64,000 nt of DNA from Mycobacterium kansasii ATCC 12478. GTDB lineage: Bacteria; Actinomycetota; Actinomycetes; Mycobacteriales; Mycobacteriaceae. Of this stretch, positions 1-8,746 are shown piece after piece. Location of the stretch: positions 5,580,001 through 5,644,000 of the forward strand of contig NC_022663.1 in assembly GCF_000157895.3 (NCBI RefSeq). The letters run 5' to 3'. The notes under the pieces were generated by a model. It did no database searches and was not told the DNA's origin. It saw nothing but the letters and a program-made list of their open reading frames with translations. The first letter of the stretch is position 1. Each line of letters starts with the position of its first letter. The translations under genes were made by a program, and so were the position numbers.

Positions 1-372
1 AAACTGGTAGGCGAATTGCATCGCCACGCCGCCGCCGAGCGAATGACCGATGACGGTCACCCGCTCGACGTCGAGCACGCTGAGCAGGTCGCGCATGCCG
101 TTCGCATAGGCGGCCACCGAGTAGTCGGCGCGCGGCTTATCGGACTTTCCATGACCCAACAGGTCGGGAGCAATCACGGTGAACCGCTGCGCAAGCTTGG
201 CGTGGATGCCGGTCCAGGTCGTCGAATTGTCCCCGATGCCGTGGACCAGCAGGATCGCCGGCCCGGATCCGGCGATCCGGAACGCGCGCTTGTAACCGTG
301 AATTGTGCGGAACTGCAGCGAAGGCGCCGTAATTTCGCGCACTGGGCGAAGATTGCGCTTCCGCTCGGTCAT
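1..372 (-). CDS. Alpha/beta-fold hydrolase, 3' end cut by window edge
   Basis: The N-terminal 124 residues of an alpha/beta hydrolase are visible; the rest lies outside the window. The oxyanion-side HGIGDNST motif is near residue 44 and the nucleophile elbow GHSLGGG puts the probable catalytic serine at residue 111. The start ATG opens MTERKRNLRP. Sequence and position next to a PAC2 protein match the H37Rv Rv2715 family. The substrate cannot be inferred. The remaining catalytic Asp and His would be in the missing part. Confidence 0.9.
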   Translation of the reverse strand, partial: MTERKRNLRPVREITAPSLQFRTIHGYKRAFRIAGSGPAILLVHGIGDNSTTWTGIHAKLAQRFTVIAPDLLGHGKSDKPRADYSVAAYANGMRDLLSVLDVERVTVIGHSLGGGVAMQFAYQF

Positions 373-428
373 TCGCCAACCTCGTTGTCGGGCCGCCTAC
401 GGCATTCTCGGGGACGGCGTCGGAGGCA

Positions 429-1406
429 TCAAACCTGGTCGTCGTCGTCGCGCTTCTTCTCTGCCTGCTGGGCCAGGAATCGCTCGAATTCCGCACCCAA
501 CTCGTCGCCGCTAGGCAGATCCTCGTCACGCGTGAGTAATGATCTGTTTTCCTGAGCGTCGATGAAGGCATCGTACTGGCGCTCGAGGGCGGCCACCACT
601 TGGGCGACTTCTGTGCTTGCCTGGACTTGTTCGTCGATCTTGGCCCGGATCTCCGCCGCGGCTTCTGCCAGCGCCGCCAATGGCAGTTCCAACGATCCCG
701 TCCTGGCGACTTGCTCGAGCAGGGACTGCGCGGCCGCGGGGTAGTCGGTCTGCGTCAGGTAGTGCGGGACGTGCACGGTGAACCCGACGACCTCATGACC
801 ATGCTGCGCCATTCGGTATTCCAACAGGTTGGACGCGCTTGCCGGAACTTGGATTTCGGAGATCCACGGCTGGAAGTCGGCGATCAGTTCCGGATTGTTG
901 GAGTGGGCGGTCATCGTGATCGGGCGGGTATGTGGTACGGCCATGGGAACGGTGCCCAGGCCGATGGTCTGCCGGACCCCCAGGCGTTCGGCCAGCAGTC
1001 GCACGGCGGTGATGAATCGCTCCCATTTCAGGTCCGGCTCCAAACCGGCCAGCAGCAGAAACGGAGTGCCGACGCTGTCGCGCAGTGCATACAGGCTGAG
1101 CTCGGGGTCGTCGTAGCTGGTGAAGTGGTCGGTCTTGAAGGTCATCAGCGGCCGCCGGGAGCGATAATCCAGTAATTCGTCGATCGCAAACGACGCGACC
1201 AGCTCGGTGTCCAGTGACCCCTTCAGGTGGGCAGCGGCTAGCCGAATTGCGTGGCCCGCGTCGGAAAAGCCCTCCAAAGCGTGCACCAACACTGGACCAC
1301 GGCCATCCGATGTCGACAATTGCGGCGCCGGCAACTCGAGGTCGTACATGCCCGGTTGCCCGGGCTGGTAGTCCTGCGCCTCATCCCGGTCTTGATCGTG
1401 CGTCAT
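429..1406 (-). CDS. PAC2 family protein
   Basis: This 325-residue protein belongs to the PAC2 (proteasome assembly chaperone 2) superfamily and corresponds to Rv2714, of almost the same length. The PAC2 fold runs from about residue 35 (HALEGFSDAGHA) to 250. The C-terminal part is helical and charged and ends in a KKRDDDD run. Actinobacterial PAC2 proteins have no firmly established biochemical role; a link to protein quality control is only suggested by the fold. It is preceded by a GAGGAGG-type ribosome site and lies just upstream of the hydrolase gene on the same strand. Confidence 0.85.
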   Translation of the reverse strand: MTHDQDRDEAQDYQPGQPGMYDLELPAPQLSTSDGRGPVLVHALEGFSDAGHAIRLAAAHLKGSLDTELVASFAIDELLDYRSRRPLMTFKTDHFTSYDDPELSLYALRDSVGTPFLLLAGLEPDLKWERFITAVRLLAERLGVRQTIGLGTVPMAVPHTRPITMTAHSNNPELIADFQPWISEIQVPASASNLLEYRMAQHGHEVVGFTVHVPHYLTQTDYPAAAQSLLEQVARTGSLELPLAALAEAAAEIRAKIDEQVQASTEVAQVVAALERQYDAFIDAQENRSLLTRDEDLPSGDELGAEFERFLAQQAEKKRDDDDQV

Positions 1407-1698
1407 GGGTGTTGCCTCCTCTCGGGGGTCTAACCGGGGTGCCCTGATCAGTGTCTCTCAAATCAACGGGCCCCCATAAACGAACATCTCACTTATGCGC
1501 ACATCTTCATAACGCGAAAAGCTCCACGCCGTATTCGCAGCGAACCGCGACGGGCGACGGTGGACGCCCCAGTCGACAACCAAACCGCCGCCCGTCGTTC
1601 GACGAGCACCGTCCTGCACTACCGGCCCAGGTCGGCGCCCGGGTGCTGCTAGGGCGATCCTAGGCCGACCGATTCCGACGATACGGCCTCGTGAGGCG

Positions 1699-3105
1699 TT
1701 ACCGGCGAAACTGATTGAGCGCCCGCACCTTGTTCATCACGTCGAGCGCTGCCACCTTGTAGGCCTCGGAGAATGTCGGATAGTTGAAAACCGCGTCGAC
1801 CAGGTACTCGACGGTGCCTCCGCACCCCATGACGGCCTGTCCGATGTGCACCATCTCGGTGGCACTGGTGCCGAAGATGTGTACTCCGAGCAGCTTGAGA
1901 TCGTCGGTGGACACCAGCAGTTTGAGCATGCCGTAGGAGTCGCCGGCGATCTGGCCGCGGGCCAGTTCACGGTAGCGCGCCACGCCCACCTCGTAGGGAA
2001 CGGATTCCTTGGTCAGTTCCACCTCGGTGGAGCCGACGTAGGAGATCTCGGGGATCGAATAGATGCCGATCGGCTGCAGGTCGGTGATGCCGTCGGTCGG
2101 TTCCCCGAACGCGTGGTAGGCGGCCAGCCGGCCCTGCTCCATCGAGGTCGCGGCCAAGGCCGGAAAGCCGATGACATCGCCGACGGCGTAGATATGGTCC
2201 ACCTTGGTCTTGAACTGTTCGTCCACCCATATTCGCCCGCGGCGTTCGACCTCCAGGCCGGCATTGGACAGGTCGAGGTGGTCGGTTTGGCCCTGGCGTC
2301 CAGCGGAGTACATCACCGTCTCGGCGGGAATCTGTTTGCCGCTGGCCAGGGTCGTGACGGTGCCCGCCGAGCCGACGTCGACCGCGGTGACCTCTTCGCC
2401 GAACCGGAATGTCACCGCCAGGTCGCGCAGGTGGAATTTCAGCGCCTCGACGACCTCGGGGTCGCAGAAATCCAGCATGTCTTCCCGCTTCTCGACGACA
2501 GTCACCTTGGTGCCCAGCGCGGCGAACATCGAGGCATACTCGATGCCGATCACGCCGGCACCGACCACGACCATCGAGGCCGGGAGCGACTTGAGGTCCA
2601 GAATCCCGTCGGAGTCCAGGACCCTCTCTTCGTCGAATTCGACGCCGGACGGCCGGGCCGGCCTGGTGCCGGTGGCGATCACGATGTAATCGCCTGTGAC
2701 AGTGGTCTTTTCGCGGCGCGTCTGGTCTTCGACCATGATGGTGTGCGGATCGATGAACCGGCCGTGCCCCACCAGCAGGTCGACCCGGTTGCGCATCAAC
2801 TGATTGCGTACCACGTCGACTTCCTTGCCGATCACATGCTGGGTCCGGGCCAGCAGATCGGCCGGGGTGATCCGGTCCTTGACACGGTAGCTCGCCCCGT
2901 AGAGTTCGCGCTGATTCATGCCGGTGAGGTAGAGCACCGCCTCGCGCAACGTCTTCGATGGGATGGTGCCGGTGTTGACGCAGACGCCGCCCAGCATTCG
3001 GCCACGCTCGACGATCGCAACGGATTTGCCCAACTTGGCCGAGGCAATGGCCGCCTTCTGGCCGCCAGGCCCAGAGCCGAGAACCACCATGTCGTACTCG
3101 CGCAT
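1699..3105 (-). CDS. sthA: Soluble pyridine nucleotide transhydrogenase
   Basis: SthA is a cytosolic FAD flavoprotein that moves hydride between NADPH and NAD+. The N-terminal FAD site is GSGPGGQKAA (about residues 9-18) and the central NAD-binding fingerprint is GAGVIGIEYAS. The C-terminal dimerisation domain contains the FNYPTFSEAY signature. The segment CVNTGTIPSK has only one cysteine of the redox pair seen in lipoamide dehydrogenases, which is typical of SthA. I chose the ATG giving MREYDMVVLG, which yields 468 residues, the H37Rv length. A longer in-frame reading adds 16 residues with no matching homology. Confidence 0.92.
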   Translation of the reverse strand: MREYDMVVLGSGPGGQKAAIASAKLGKSVAIVERGRMLGGVCVNTGTIPSKTLREAVLYLTGMNQRELYGASYRVKDRITPADLLARTQHVIGKEVDVVRNQLMRNRVDLLVGHGRFIDPHTIMVEDQTRREKTTVTGDYIVIATGTRPARPSGVEFDEERVLDSDGILDLKSLPASMVVVGAGVIGIEYASMFAALGTKVTVVEKREDMLDFCDPEVVEALKFHLRDLAVTFRFGEEVTAVDVGSAGTVTTLASGKQIPAETVMYSAGRQGQTDHLDLSNAGLEVERRGRIWVDEQFKTKVDHIYAVGDVIGFPALAATSMEQGRLAAYHAFGEPTDGITDLQPIGIYSIPEISYVGSTEVELTKESVPYEVGVARYRELARGQIAGDSYGMLKLLVSTDDLKLLGVHIFGTSATEMVHIGQAVMGCGGTVEYLVDAVFNYPTFSEAYKVAALDVMNKVRALNQFRR

Positions 3106-3219
3106 CGACCCCATGAGATAGACAGTAGAACGCACAGTGGCGACTTCGTCCACAGGATAGGGGCCCAGGTGCCGGATGTGCGCACCGGCTGACGGTGCCG
3201 GTCGTCAGCGTTGATACCT

Positions 3220-4296
3220 ATGACGAAGCATCGACCTGACTTTGAACTGAATCGCCCTGGCGCCCTGATCGCCGCGCTGCCGGCCATCCTCGGGTTCGTG
3301 CCGGAAAAATCGCTAGTCCTGGTCTCGGTGGACGAGGGTGAACTGGGATCGGTGATGCGCGTCGACGTGTCGGAGCAGCTTGCCGACCGCGTGGAGCAGC
3401 TCGCGGAGGTGGCCGCCGCGGCGGACCCCGAGGCCGCGATCGCGGTGATCGTCGACGCCGACGGAGCGCGGTGTCCGGGATGTAGTGACGAGTACCGGCG
3501 GGTGTGCGATGCGCTGGCCGAGGCGCTGGCGCAGCGTGACATCGTGCTCTGGGCGGCTCACGTGGTCGATCGCATCGCGGTCGGCGGACGCTGGCATTGT
3601 GTCGACGACTGCGGTTCGGGTGGCGTCATCGACGACCCGGCGGCGTCGCCGCTGGCGGTGGCGGCGGTACTGGACGGTCGGCGGCTATACCCGCGGCGTG
3701 CCGACCTCGAGGCCGTGGTCGCCGTGGACGACCGGGAGCGCACCGGCACGCTGGTGCCCACGGTGAAGCGAGAGGCGGCCGAGCGTGACATCGCCGAGCG
3801 CGCCGACCCGTTGGGCTGTAGCCGTCGCGACGTGGAGAAGGCGATGGCCGCTGCCGCGCGGGTGGCCGACGGGCAACGGCTATCGGACGTGGAGCTGGCC
3901 CAGTTGGGCTGTGCGCTGACCGACGTGCGGGTGCGCGACACGCTTTATGCCCTGGCGGTCGGTGAGGACTCCGGCCCGGCCGAGTCGTTGTGGGCAGTAC
4001 TGGCCCGCGCACTACCCGAGCCGTGGCGGGTGGAGGCGCTGGTGTTGCTGGGGTTCAGTGCCTACGCCCGCGGAGACGGTCCGCTGGCCGGGGTGGCCCT
4101 GGAAGCCGCGCTGCGCTGCTCGCCGGGTCATCGGATGGCCGGCATGCTGGACACGGCGTTACAGTCCGGGCTTCGGCCGGAGCACATCCGGGAACTCGCG
4201 ACCACCGGCTATCGGTTGGCCCGGCAACTCGGCGTGCGGCTACCGCCGCGCCGGGCGTTCGGCTCATTCGGCCAATCCGGCCGATGTGCGGGGTAA
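3220..4296 (+). CDS. DUF4192 domain-containing protein
   Basis: This 358-residue protein has the actinobacterial DUF4192 architecture, with the opening motif LIAALPAILGFVPEKSLVLVS near residue 17. It matches Rv2712c in position. It is soluble, Ala/Arg-rich and has no signal peptide. A cysteine cluster CPGC is near residue 88. Function is unknown. It converges with ideR, the two genes being separated by one base. The ATG was preferred over a TTG nine bases upstream. Confidence 0.8.
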   Translation: MTKHRPDFELNRPGALIAALPAILGFVPEKSLVLVSVDEGELGSVMRVDVSEQLADRVEQLAEVAAAADPEAAIAVIVDADGARCPGCSDEYRRVCDALAEALAQRDIVLWAAHVVDRIAVGGRWHCVDDCGSGGVIDDPAASPLAVAAVLDGRRLYPRRADLEAVVAVDDRERTGTLVPTVKREAAERDIAERADPLGCSRRDVEKAMAAAARVADGQRLSDVELAQLGCALTDVRVRDTLYALAVGEDSGPAESLWAVLARALPEPWRVEALVLLGFSAYARGDGPLAGVALEAALRCSPGHRMAGMLDTALQSGLRPEHIRELATTGYRLARQLGVRLPPRRAFGSFGQSGRCAG

Positions 4297-4297
4297 G

Positions 4298-4990
4298 TCA
4301 GACCTTCTCGACCTTCACGGCGTGCGCCATTGCGTGGGGCAGGGTGACGTTCTCATGCCCCGGGATGACGATGGTCACGCCGCCTCCCGGACTGGTTTCG
4401 ACCGTCACGCGGGCGTTCGGCACGACGCCGGCGTCCTTGAGCCGCGTGATCAAGTCGATGTCGCCTTGAACATGCTCGGTGAGCTGGCGAACGACTACTG
4501 CCACCGGCGGACCGGCGGGCAGCTCGGTCAACCGCACCAAGTTGGCGTCTTCGGCGCCGAATTCCGGCCCCACGCCCAGGTCCAGCAAGCCCGGAATCGG
4601 ATTGCCGAACGGAGATGTTGTCGGGTTGTTCAGCACCTTGACCAGCCGACGCTCGACGTCCTCACTCATCACGTGTTCCCATCGGCAAGCCTCGGCGTGT
4701 ACCTCTTCCCACGGCAACCCGATGACGTCGACGAGGAGTCGTTCGGCAAGGCGGTGCTTGCGCATCACCGCGATCGCCAGCGCCCGGCCCTTATCGGTGA
4801 GTTCGAGGTGGCGATCCCCGGCCACCCGAAGCAATCCGTCCCGCTCCATCCGGGATACGGTTTGGCTGACAGTAGGCCCGCTCTGCTCCAAGCGCTCGGC
4901 TATCCGGGCGCGCAGCGGCGTGACGCCCTCTTCCTCGAGGTCGTAGATCGTCCGCAAGTACATCTCGGTGGTATCAACCAAGTCGTTCAT
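4298..4990 (-). CDS. ideR: Iron-dependent regulator IdeR (DtxR family)
   Basis: IdeR is the Fe(II)-dependent repressor of siderophore genes and activator of iron storage in mycobacteria. The 230 residues hold the N-terminal winged helix-turn-helix (about 25-60), the dimer/metal domain and a C-terminal SH3-like domain. Known metal ligands are all in place: Met10, Cys102, Glu105 and His106 for one site, and His79, Glu83 and His98 for the other. It starts with MNDLVDTTEM after a GGAGGAT ribosome site. It lies downstream of sigB on the same strand, separated by about 200 bases with a hairpin and tandem repeat, so it probably has its own promoter. Confidence 0.96.
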   Translation of the reverse strand: MNDLVDTTEMYLRTIYDLEEEGVTPLRARIAERLEQSGPTVSQTVSRMERDGLLRVAGDRHLELTDKGRALAIAVMRKHRLAERLLVDVIGLPWEEVHAEACRWEHVMSEDVERRLVKVLNNPTTSPFGNPIPGLLDLGVGPEFGAEDANLVRLTELPAGPPVAVVVRQLTEHVQGDIDLITRLKDAGVVPNARVTVETSPGGGVTIVIPGHENVTLPHAMAHAVKVEKV

Positions 4991-5067
4991 TCAGCATCCT
5001 CCATTGCCGCCGAGTCTACTTGGCCAGCTGCGCATGTGGTTGGCCCAAAACGCCCCCGACAGCAGTA

Positions 5068-5092
5068 TGCCCGCCGCTCTTCGCGGCGGGCA
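5068..5092 (-). terminator. GC-rich perfect hairpin after sigB
   Basis: Two perfectly complementary 10-base arms (TGCCCGCCGC and GCGGCGGGCA) enclose a 5-base loop. They lie about 100 bases past the sigB stop and 78 bases before the ideR start. No T-run follows on the minus strand, as is common for mycobacterial terminators. It may end sigB transcription, or act in the ideR leader if transcription starts upstream of it. Confidence 0.55.
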
Positions 5093-5108
5093 CACTGTCT
5101 TGTACCTA

Positions 5109-5151
5109 GATTTTCGGCGATTTTTCGGCGATTTTTCGGCGATTTTTCGGC
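5109..5151. repeat. 11-bp tandem repeat between sigB and ideR
   Basis: Almost four head-to-tail copies of GATTTTTCGGC are present, the first lacking one T. A related longer repeat (GGGCGTCCGG, twice, about 21 bases apart) follows toward sigB. The block is AT-richer than its surroundings. It sits in the gap that should hold the ideR promoter region. Confidence 0.85.
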
Positions 5152-5190
5152 GGGCGTCCGGCGCTTTTCGACGGGCGTCCGGCCGGTGTC

Positions 5191-6150
5191 TCAACTGGCG
5201 TATGACCGCAGCCGATCGGCACGTTCGCCATGGCGCAACTTGCACATCACATCTCGCTCGATCTGGCGCACGCGCTCGCGGGACAGACCAAACAGCTTGC
5301 CGATTTGATCGAGCGTGCGCGGCTGACCGTCGTCCAGGCCGAAGCGCAGCCGGATCACCTGGTGCTCACGTTCGTCGAGAGTGGCGAGCACACTGCGGAT
5401 ATCGGTGTGCAGCAGTTCGGCGATGACGGCGTTCTCGGCGGACATGGCTTCGGCGTCCTCGATGAAGTCACCCAGCGGCGCCTCTTCCTCAGAGCCGACC
5501 GGCATGTCCAGGCTCACCGGGTCCCGGCTGTGTTCGAGCAGGTCGTTGATCTTGTCAACCGGAATGCCGGACTCTTCGGCGAGTTCTTCGTCGGTGGCTT
5601 CCCGGCCCAGGTTCTGGTGCATCTCGCGCTTGATCCGCGCCAGCTTGTTGACCTGCTCGACCAGGTGAACGGGCAGACGAATAGTACGGCTCTGGTCGGC
5701 CATGCCACGGGTGATGGCTTGGCGGATCCACCAGGTGGCATACGTCGAGAACTTGAATCCCTTTGTGTAGTCGAACTTCTCCATCGCGCGGATCAGGCCC
5801 AGGTTGCCCTCCTGGATGAGGTCGAGCAGCGGCATTCCGCGGCCCGTGTAGCGCTTGGCCAGTGACACCACCAGCCGAAGGTTCGCCTCGAGGAGGTGAC
5901 GGCGCGCTGCCTCGCCGTCGCGTACCACGGCCGCCAATTCGCGTTTCCGGTTCTCGCCCAACCGCTTTCGGGTTTCGAGCAGATACTCGGCATACAGCCC
6001 GGCTTCGATGCGCTTGGCCAGCTCAACTTCATCGGCGGCGTTGAGCAACGCCGTTTTACCGATGCCGTTCAGATATACACGCACCAAGTCCGCTGCGGGG
6101 CTTTGAGCATCCAGATCGCTGTCAGCCCGGCTTGTGGTGGCATGTGCCAT
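5191..6150 (-). CDS. sigB: RNA polymerase sigma factor SigB
   Basis: This is the group 2 principal-like sigma factor used in stationary phase and stress. The 319 residues contain region 1.2, region 2 (the RYTGRGMPLLDLIQEGNLGL core-binding helix and the YATWWIRQAI -10 recognition helix), region 3, and region 4 ending GLSRERVRQIERDVMCKLRH. The start ATG (MAHATTSR) has GGGAGG seven bases upstream. An upstream in-frame ATG would sit essentially at the transcription start of the promoter reported here and is unlikely. One small difference from the H37Rv protein as I recall it is a cysteine in the VMCKLRH segment. Confidence 0.95.
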   Translation of the reverse strand: MAHATTSRADSDLDAQSPAADLVRVYLNGIGKTALLNAADEVELAKRIEAGLYAEYLLETRKRLGENRKRELAAVVRDGEAARRHLLEANLRLVVSLAKRYTGRGMPLLDLIQEGNLGLIRAMEKFDYTKGFKFSTYATWWIRQAITRGMADQSRTIRLPVHLVEQVNKLARIKREMHQNLGREATDEELAEESGIPVDKINDLLEHSRDPVSLDMPVGSEEEAPLGDFIEDAEAMSAENAVIAELLHTDIRSVLATLDEREHQVIRLRFGLDDGQPRTLDQIGKLFGLSRERVRQIERDVMCKLRHGERADRLRSYAS

Positions 6151-6185
6151 AGCGCCCTCCCGATCGGCTTGTCCTGTCACGGGGT

Positions 6186-6214
6186 TTAACGACAGGCTCG
6201 ACCACAGAGTTCCC
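6186..6214 (-). promoter_or_regulatory. SigE/SigH-type promoter of sigB
   Basis: On the minus strand GGGAAC is followed after 17 bases by CGTT(AAA), the consensus pair for stress sigma factors SigE/SigH. It lies about 35 bases upstream of the chosen sigB start. In M. tuberculosis, sigB is known to be transcribed by such ECF sigma factors, so the match has a biological precedent. Confidence 0.75.
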
Positions 6215-6300
6215 GCCGCGCTGTCATCTCACACACCGTGACGTGCAGAAATGTGCCAACGACCTGAGAATGTCCTGAGAAGTGGGCCGCGGCAGCCGGT

Positions 6301-6717
6301 TTAACGGGGATTGGACCAGCCGTCGAAGTCCGGGGAGTCCGATTGGGGCGCAGGGTCTCGCCGAGGCTCCAGCGCCGGACGCTTGGCCGTCGGAAACAGC
6401 GGAGTGCGTCGTCGGGCGTCGTCGAATCGTCGGGGCTCATCGGCGCTGCGGGGTGGTCTGTCGTTGGCGATGAGCACGGCCATCCATGGCAACGGAATCG
6501 AGACAGCCACGATCAGTAGTGAAACAAGACCGTTGTGCCAGGCCCCGTATGCGACGGCGGCCAGGATGAGCGCCGGAATCCGGAACGCCATCAAGGTCAG
6601 ATACTTGCGCACCCGCGCTCGGTGCTGCTCCTCGTAGGACGGTGCGGCGGCGGTGATCAATACCGGGCGACCCCGCTCGTCGAAGTCGTCGAAACTCAGC
6701 TCGAAGCCGCGCTTCAT
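6301..6717 (-). CDS. DUF3099 family membrane protein
   Basis: This 138-residue protein corresponds to Rv2709. The N-terminal cytoplasmic segment (about 1-45) includes the PVLITAAAPSYEEQ motif. Two closely spaced hydrophobic helices follow (about 46-64 and 66-84). The tail is basic and Pro/Arg/Asp-rich. The family is restricted to Actinobacteria and its role is unknown. I start at MKRGFELSF; a TTG/ATG six codons upstream is possible. It is divergent from the DUF3039 gene. Confidence 0.8.
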   Translation of the reverse strand: MKRGFELSFDDFDERGRPVLITAAAPSYEEQHRARVRKYLTLMAFRIPALILAAVAYGAWHNGLVSLLIVAVSIPLPWMAVLIANDRPPRSADEPRRFDDARRRTPLFPTAKRPALEPRRDPAPQSDSPDFDGWSNPR

Positions 6718-6771
6718 TTCTCTACTCTCCCACATCCAGTCGATTCCGGCAGGAGCGAATCAGGGGGCACA

Positions 6772-7020
6772 ATGTCTGGTATGCAGACGCAGACGATCGA
6801 ACGAACCGACACCGAGGAACGCGTCGACGACGGGACCGGCAGCGACACTCCGAAGTACTTCCACTACGTCAAGAAGGACAAGATCGCGGAGAGCGCCGTG
6901 CTGGGAAGCCATGTGGTGGCGTTGTGCGGTGAGGTATTTCCCGTGACCCGGGCACCCAAGCCGGGTTCGCCGGTGTGCCCGGACTGCAAGCAGATCTACG
7001 AGAAGCTCAAGAAGGGCTAG
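6772..7020 (+). CDS. DUF3039 domain-containing protein
   Basis: The 82-residue length is the same as that of Rv2708c. The C-terminal half has the conserved pattern ALCGEVFPVTRAP...CPDCKQIYE, whose cysteines probably bind zinc. The N-terminal half is acidic. An AGGGGG ribosome site is five bases upstream of the ATG. A second ATG three codons later is an alternative start. Function is unknown. Confidence 0.85.
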   Translation: MSGMQTQTIERTDTEERVDDGTGSDTPKYFHYVKKDKIAESAVLGSHVVALCGEVFPVTRAPKPGSPVCPDCKQIYEKLKKG

Positions 7021-7057
7021 ATCAGCGACGCGGCCCGACCGTCGTGGTTCCTGATGC

Positions 7058-8002
7058 TTAGTCGGCCGCTCCCGTGATAGCGGCCGTGCGGGCCCTCAGC
7101 CAGGTGCGCAGCCGGTGTGCGTGTGTGGCCGGCGCGGGCCATTCCTCTTGGATCGCGGCGTTGAGTTCCGCGCCGATCATGATCGCAAATCCACCGAAGA
7201 ATGCGAACAACAGGAAAGCGATAGGGGTGGACAGTGCGCCGTAGGTGTAACCCGTGCTGGTGATCCACGTGAGATAGAACCGAAGACCCAGCGTCGCGAT
7301 CAGAAACACCGCGGTGGCCAGCACGGCGCCAATAACCAGTCGGTGTGTCGGCAGCGGTACCGGCAGGGCGACGCGGTAAAGGATGATCACGCCGAGCGTC
7401 AGGCCCACGATCAGCGCGGGGTAGTAGCCGTAATGCAGGATATTGGCCAGGCTGGCCGGGATGCGTTCGCTGACCTTGCGCGGGCCCACCACCGCGACCG
7501 GCGCCGTGGCTACCACGAACACCAGCATCACCACGTAAAGGAATAGCGCGAAAAATCGCTGCCGCACCGGATGGCGCAGCGGGGTCTGGTCATGCGCCTC
7601 CACCACGGCGTCGACGTAGGACGAGATGGCCGACGATCCTGCCCACAATGAGATCAAGAATCCCAGTGAGACCACCTCGCCGCGGGCGTTGGCGGTGATG
7701 TCGCGGATGGTCGGCTCGATGATCTCGTTGACGACGCTGGGGGAGAAGAAGCTGTGGGCGGTGGAAATGATGGTTTTCTCGATCGCGGGCAAGGTGTCCT
7801 GACCGAATAGCGGAGCCACGTAGGCCAAGCTGCCCAGCATTCCCAACAGCAAGGGTGGAAGGGACAATGCCGACCAGAAACCTGCTTGTGCTGACTCGGA
7901 GAAGATCGAGTCGTCCCAACTCTTGGAGAGCGTCCGAAGGCTGATTCGCCAGATGTGGTGGCGGGACGGCTTTGGCGTTTGGTCGCTCATCCGGTCCAGC
8001 AT
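7058..8002 (-). CDS. YihY/BrkB family inner membrane protein
   Basis: The 314 residues span about six transmembrane helices, matching the YihY/virulence factor BrkB family (once called RNase BN). The position corresponds to Rv2707. The N-terminus is soluble and polar, and the C-terminal tail (after about residue 285) is basic and cytoplasmic. The family's function is unsettled. Two start codons five residues apart (MLDRMSDQ) are both possible and neither has a clear ribosome site. Confidence 0.85.
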   Translation of the reverse strand: MLDRMSDQTPKPSRHHIWRISLRTLSKSWDDSIFSESAQAGFWSALSLPPLLLGMLGSLAYVAPLFGQDTLPAIEKTIISTAHSFFSPSVVNEIIEPTIRDITANARGEVVSLGFLISLWAGSSAISSYVDAVVEAHDQTPLRHPVRQRFFALFLYVVMLVFVVATAPVAVVGPRKVSERIPASLANILHYGYYPALIVGLTLGVIILYRVALPVPLPTHRLVIGAVLATAVFLIATLGLRFYLTWITSTGYTYGALSTPIAFLLFAFFGGFAIMIGAELNAAIQEEWPAPATHAHRLRTWLRARTAAITGAAD

Positions 8003-8065
8003 TACCGAAGATCGGTCACACGTGGCACATTGGACCCGACTTTAGGCGAGCGAGTTTCTGCGAAC

Positions 8066-8251
8066 TTAGTTTCCACTGACCTCCAGCACAGCCGACAGCT
8101 CGATCAGTTTCGCTTCGTGCTCGTTGGCGTGGTGCTGGCAGAAGAGAAGTTCGGCACCGGAAGGCAGCTTGGCGCGCACCCGCGCTGCTGCGCCACACCG
8201 GTCGCAGCGGTCGGCTCTAGTCAGCTCGGGACTGGTCAACGTTGCGTTCAT
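8066..8251 (-). CDS. Small zinc-ribbon protein, DUF7455 type
   Basis: This 61-residue protein begins MNATLTSPEL with GGAGAAG seven bases upstream. It carries CDRCGAAARV near residue 16 and FCQHH near residue 37. This four-ligand Cys/His arrangement suggests one structural zinc. Close homologues are widespread next to sigA/sigB regions in Actinobacteria, with unknown role. Longer in-frame readings upstream run through promoter-like sequence and are not supported. Confidence 0.8.
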   Translation of the reverse strand: MNATLTSPELTRADRCDRCGAAARVRAKLPSGAELLFCQHHANEHEAKLIELSAVLEVSGN

Positions 8252-8377
8252 GACTTCTCCATATCTAGGTAAGTTCACTGTCTCAGACGTTCCCCGTTTT
8301 CGCCTTGTTCCCCGGGTGGTATCAGGTGTGTCCTTTCTCACGGATTTCTGGACGATGAGTCGGGCAAGCTGACTAGT

Positions 8378-8746
8378 ATGTCGTCCACTCCGGCGGTGTT
8401 GGTGCACATGTGTGCGGCCTCCGAATGGTCGTCCGCCCGCCGGCGCGGCGGCCTCCGTCCTGAAGCGGCTAGTGGGTTCATCCATCTGTCGACGCCCGAG
8501 CAGATACACCTGCCGGCTAATCGGCTCTTTCGCGGCCGTCGTGACATGGTCCTGCTGTACGTCGACGCAGCGGCCCTCGACTCCCCGGTGCGTTGGGAGC
8601 CGGGAACGGTAGCGGATCCGGACTGGATGCTGTTCCCGCACCTGTACGGCGAGCTTCCGGCACGGGCGGTGATCAGCGTCGCCGCCTACCCCCCGGCTGC
8701 GGACGGCACCTTCCCGCCGATTTCGGGACCTCAGGCATCCACGTAG
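8378..8746 (+). CDS. DUF952 domain-containing protein
   Basis: This 122-residue soluble protein carries the DUF952 fold, with the FIHLST motif near residue 36 and a WEPG segment near residue 73. It corresponds to Rv2705c. DUF952 resembles a reduced ADP-ribosyltransferase-like fold, but activity has not been shown. Its last 16 bases overlap the 3' end of the convergent RidA-family gene. Confidence 0.8.
   Translation: MSSTPAVLVHMCAASEWSSARRRGGLRPEAASGFIHLSTPEQIHLPANRLFRGRRDMVLLYVDAAALDSPVRWEPGTVADPDWMLFPHLYGELPARAVISVAAYPPAADGTFPPISGPQAST

Noticed and set aside
1846..3192. 448-codon open frame antisense to sthA
   Set aside because: GC-rich codon shadow of sthA; no family resemblance and rich in His/Asp/Gly from reverse reading.
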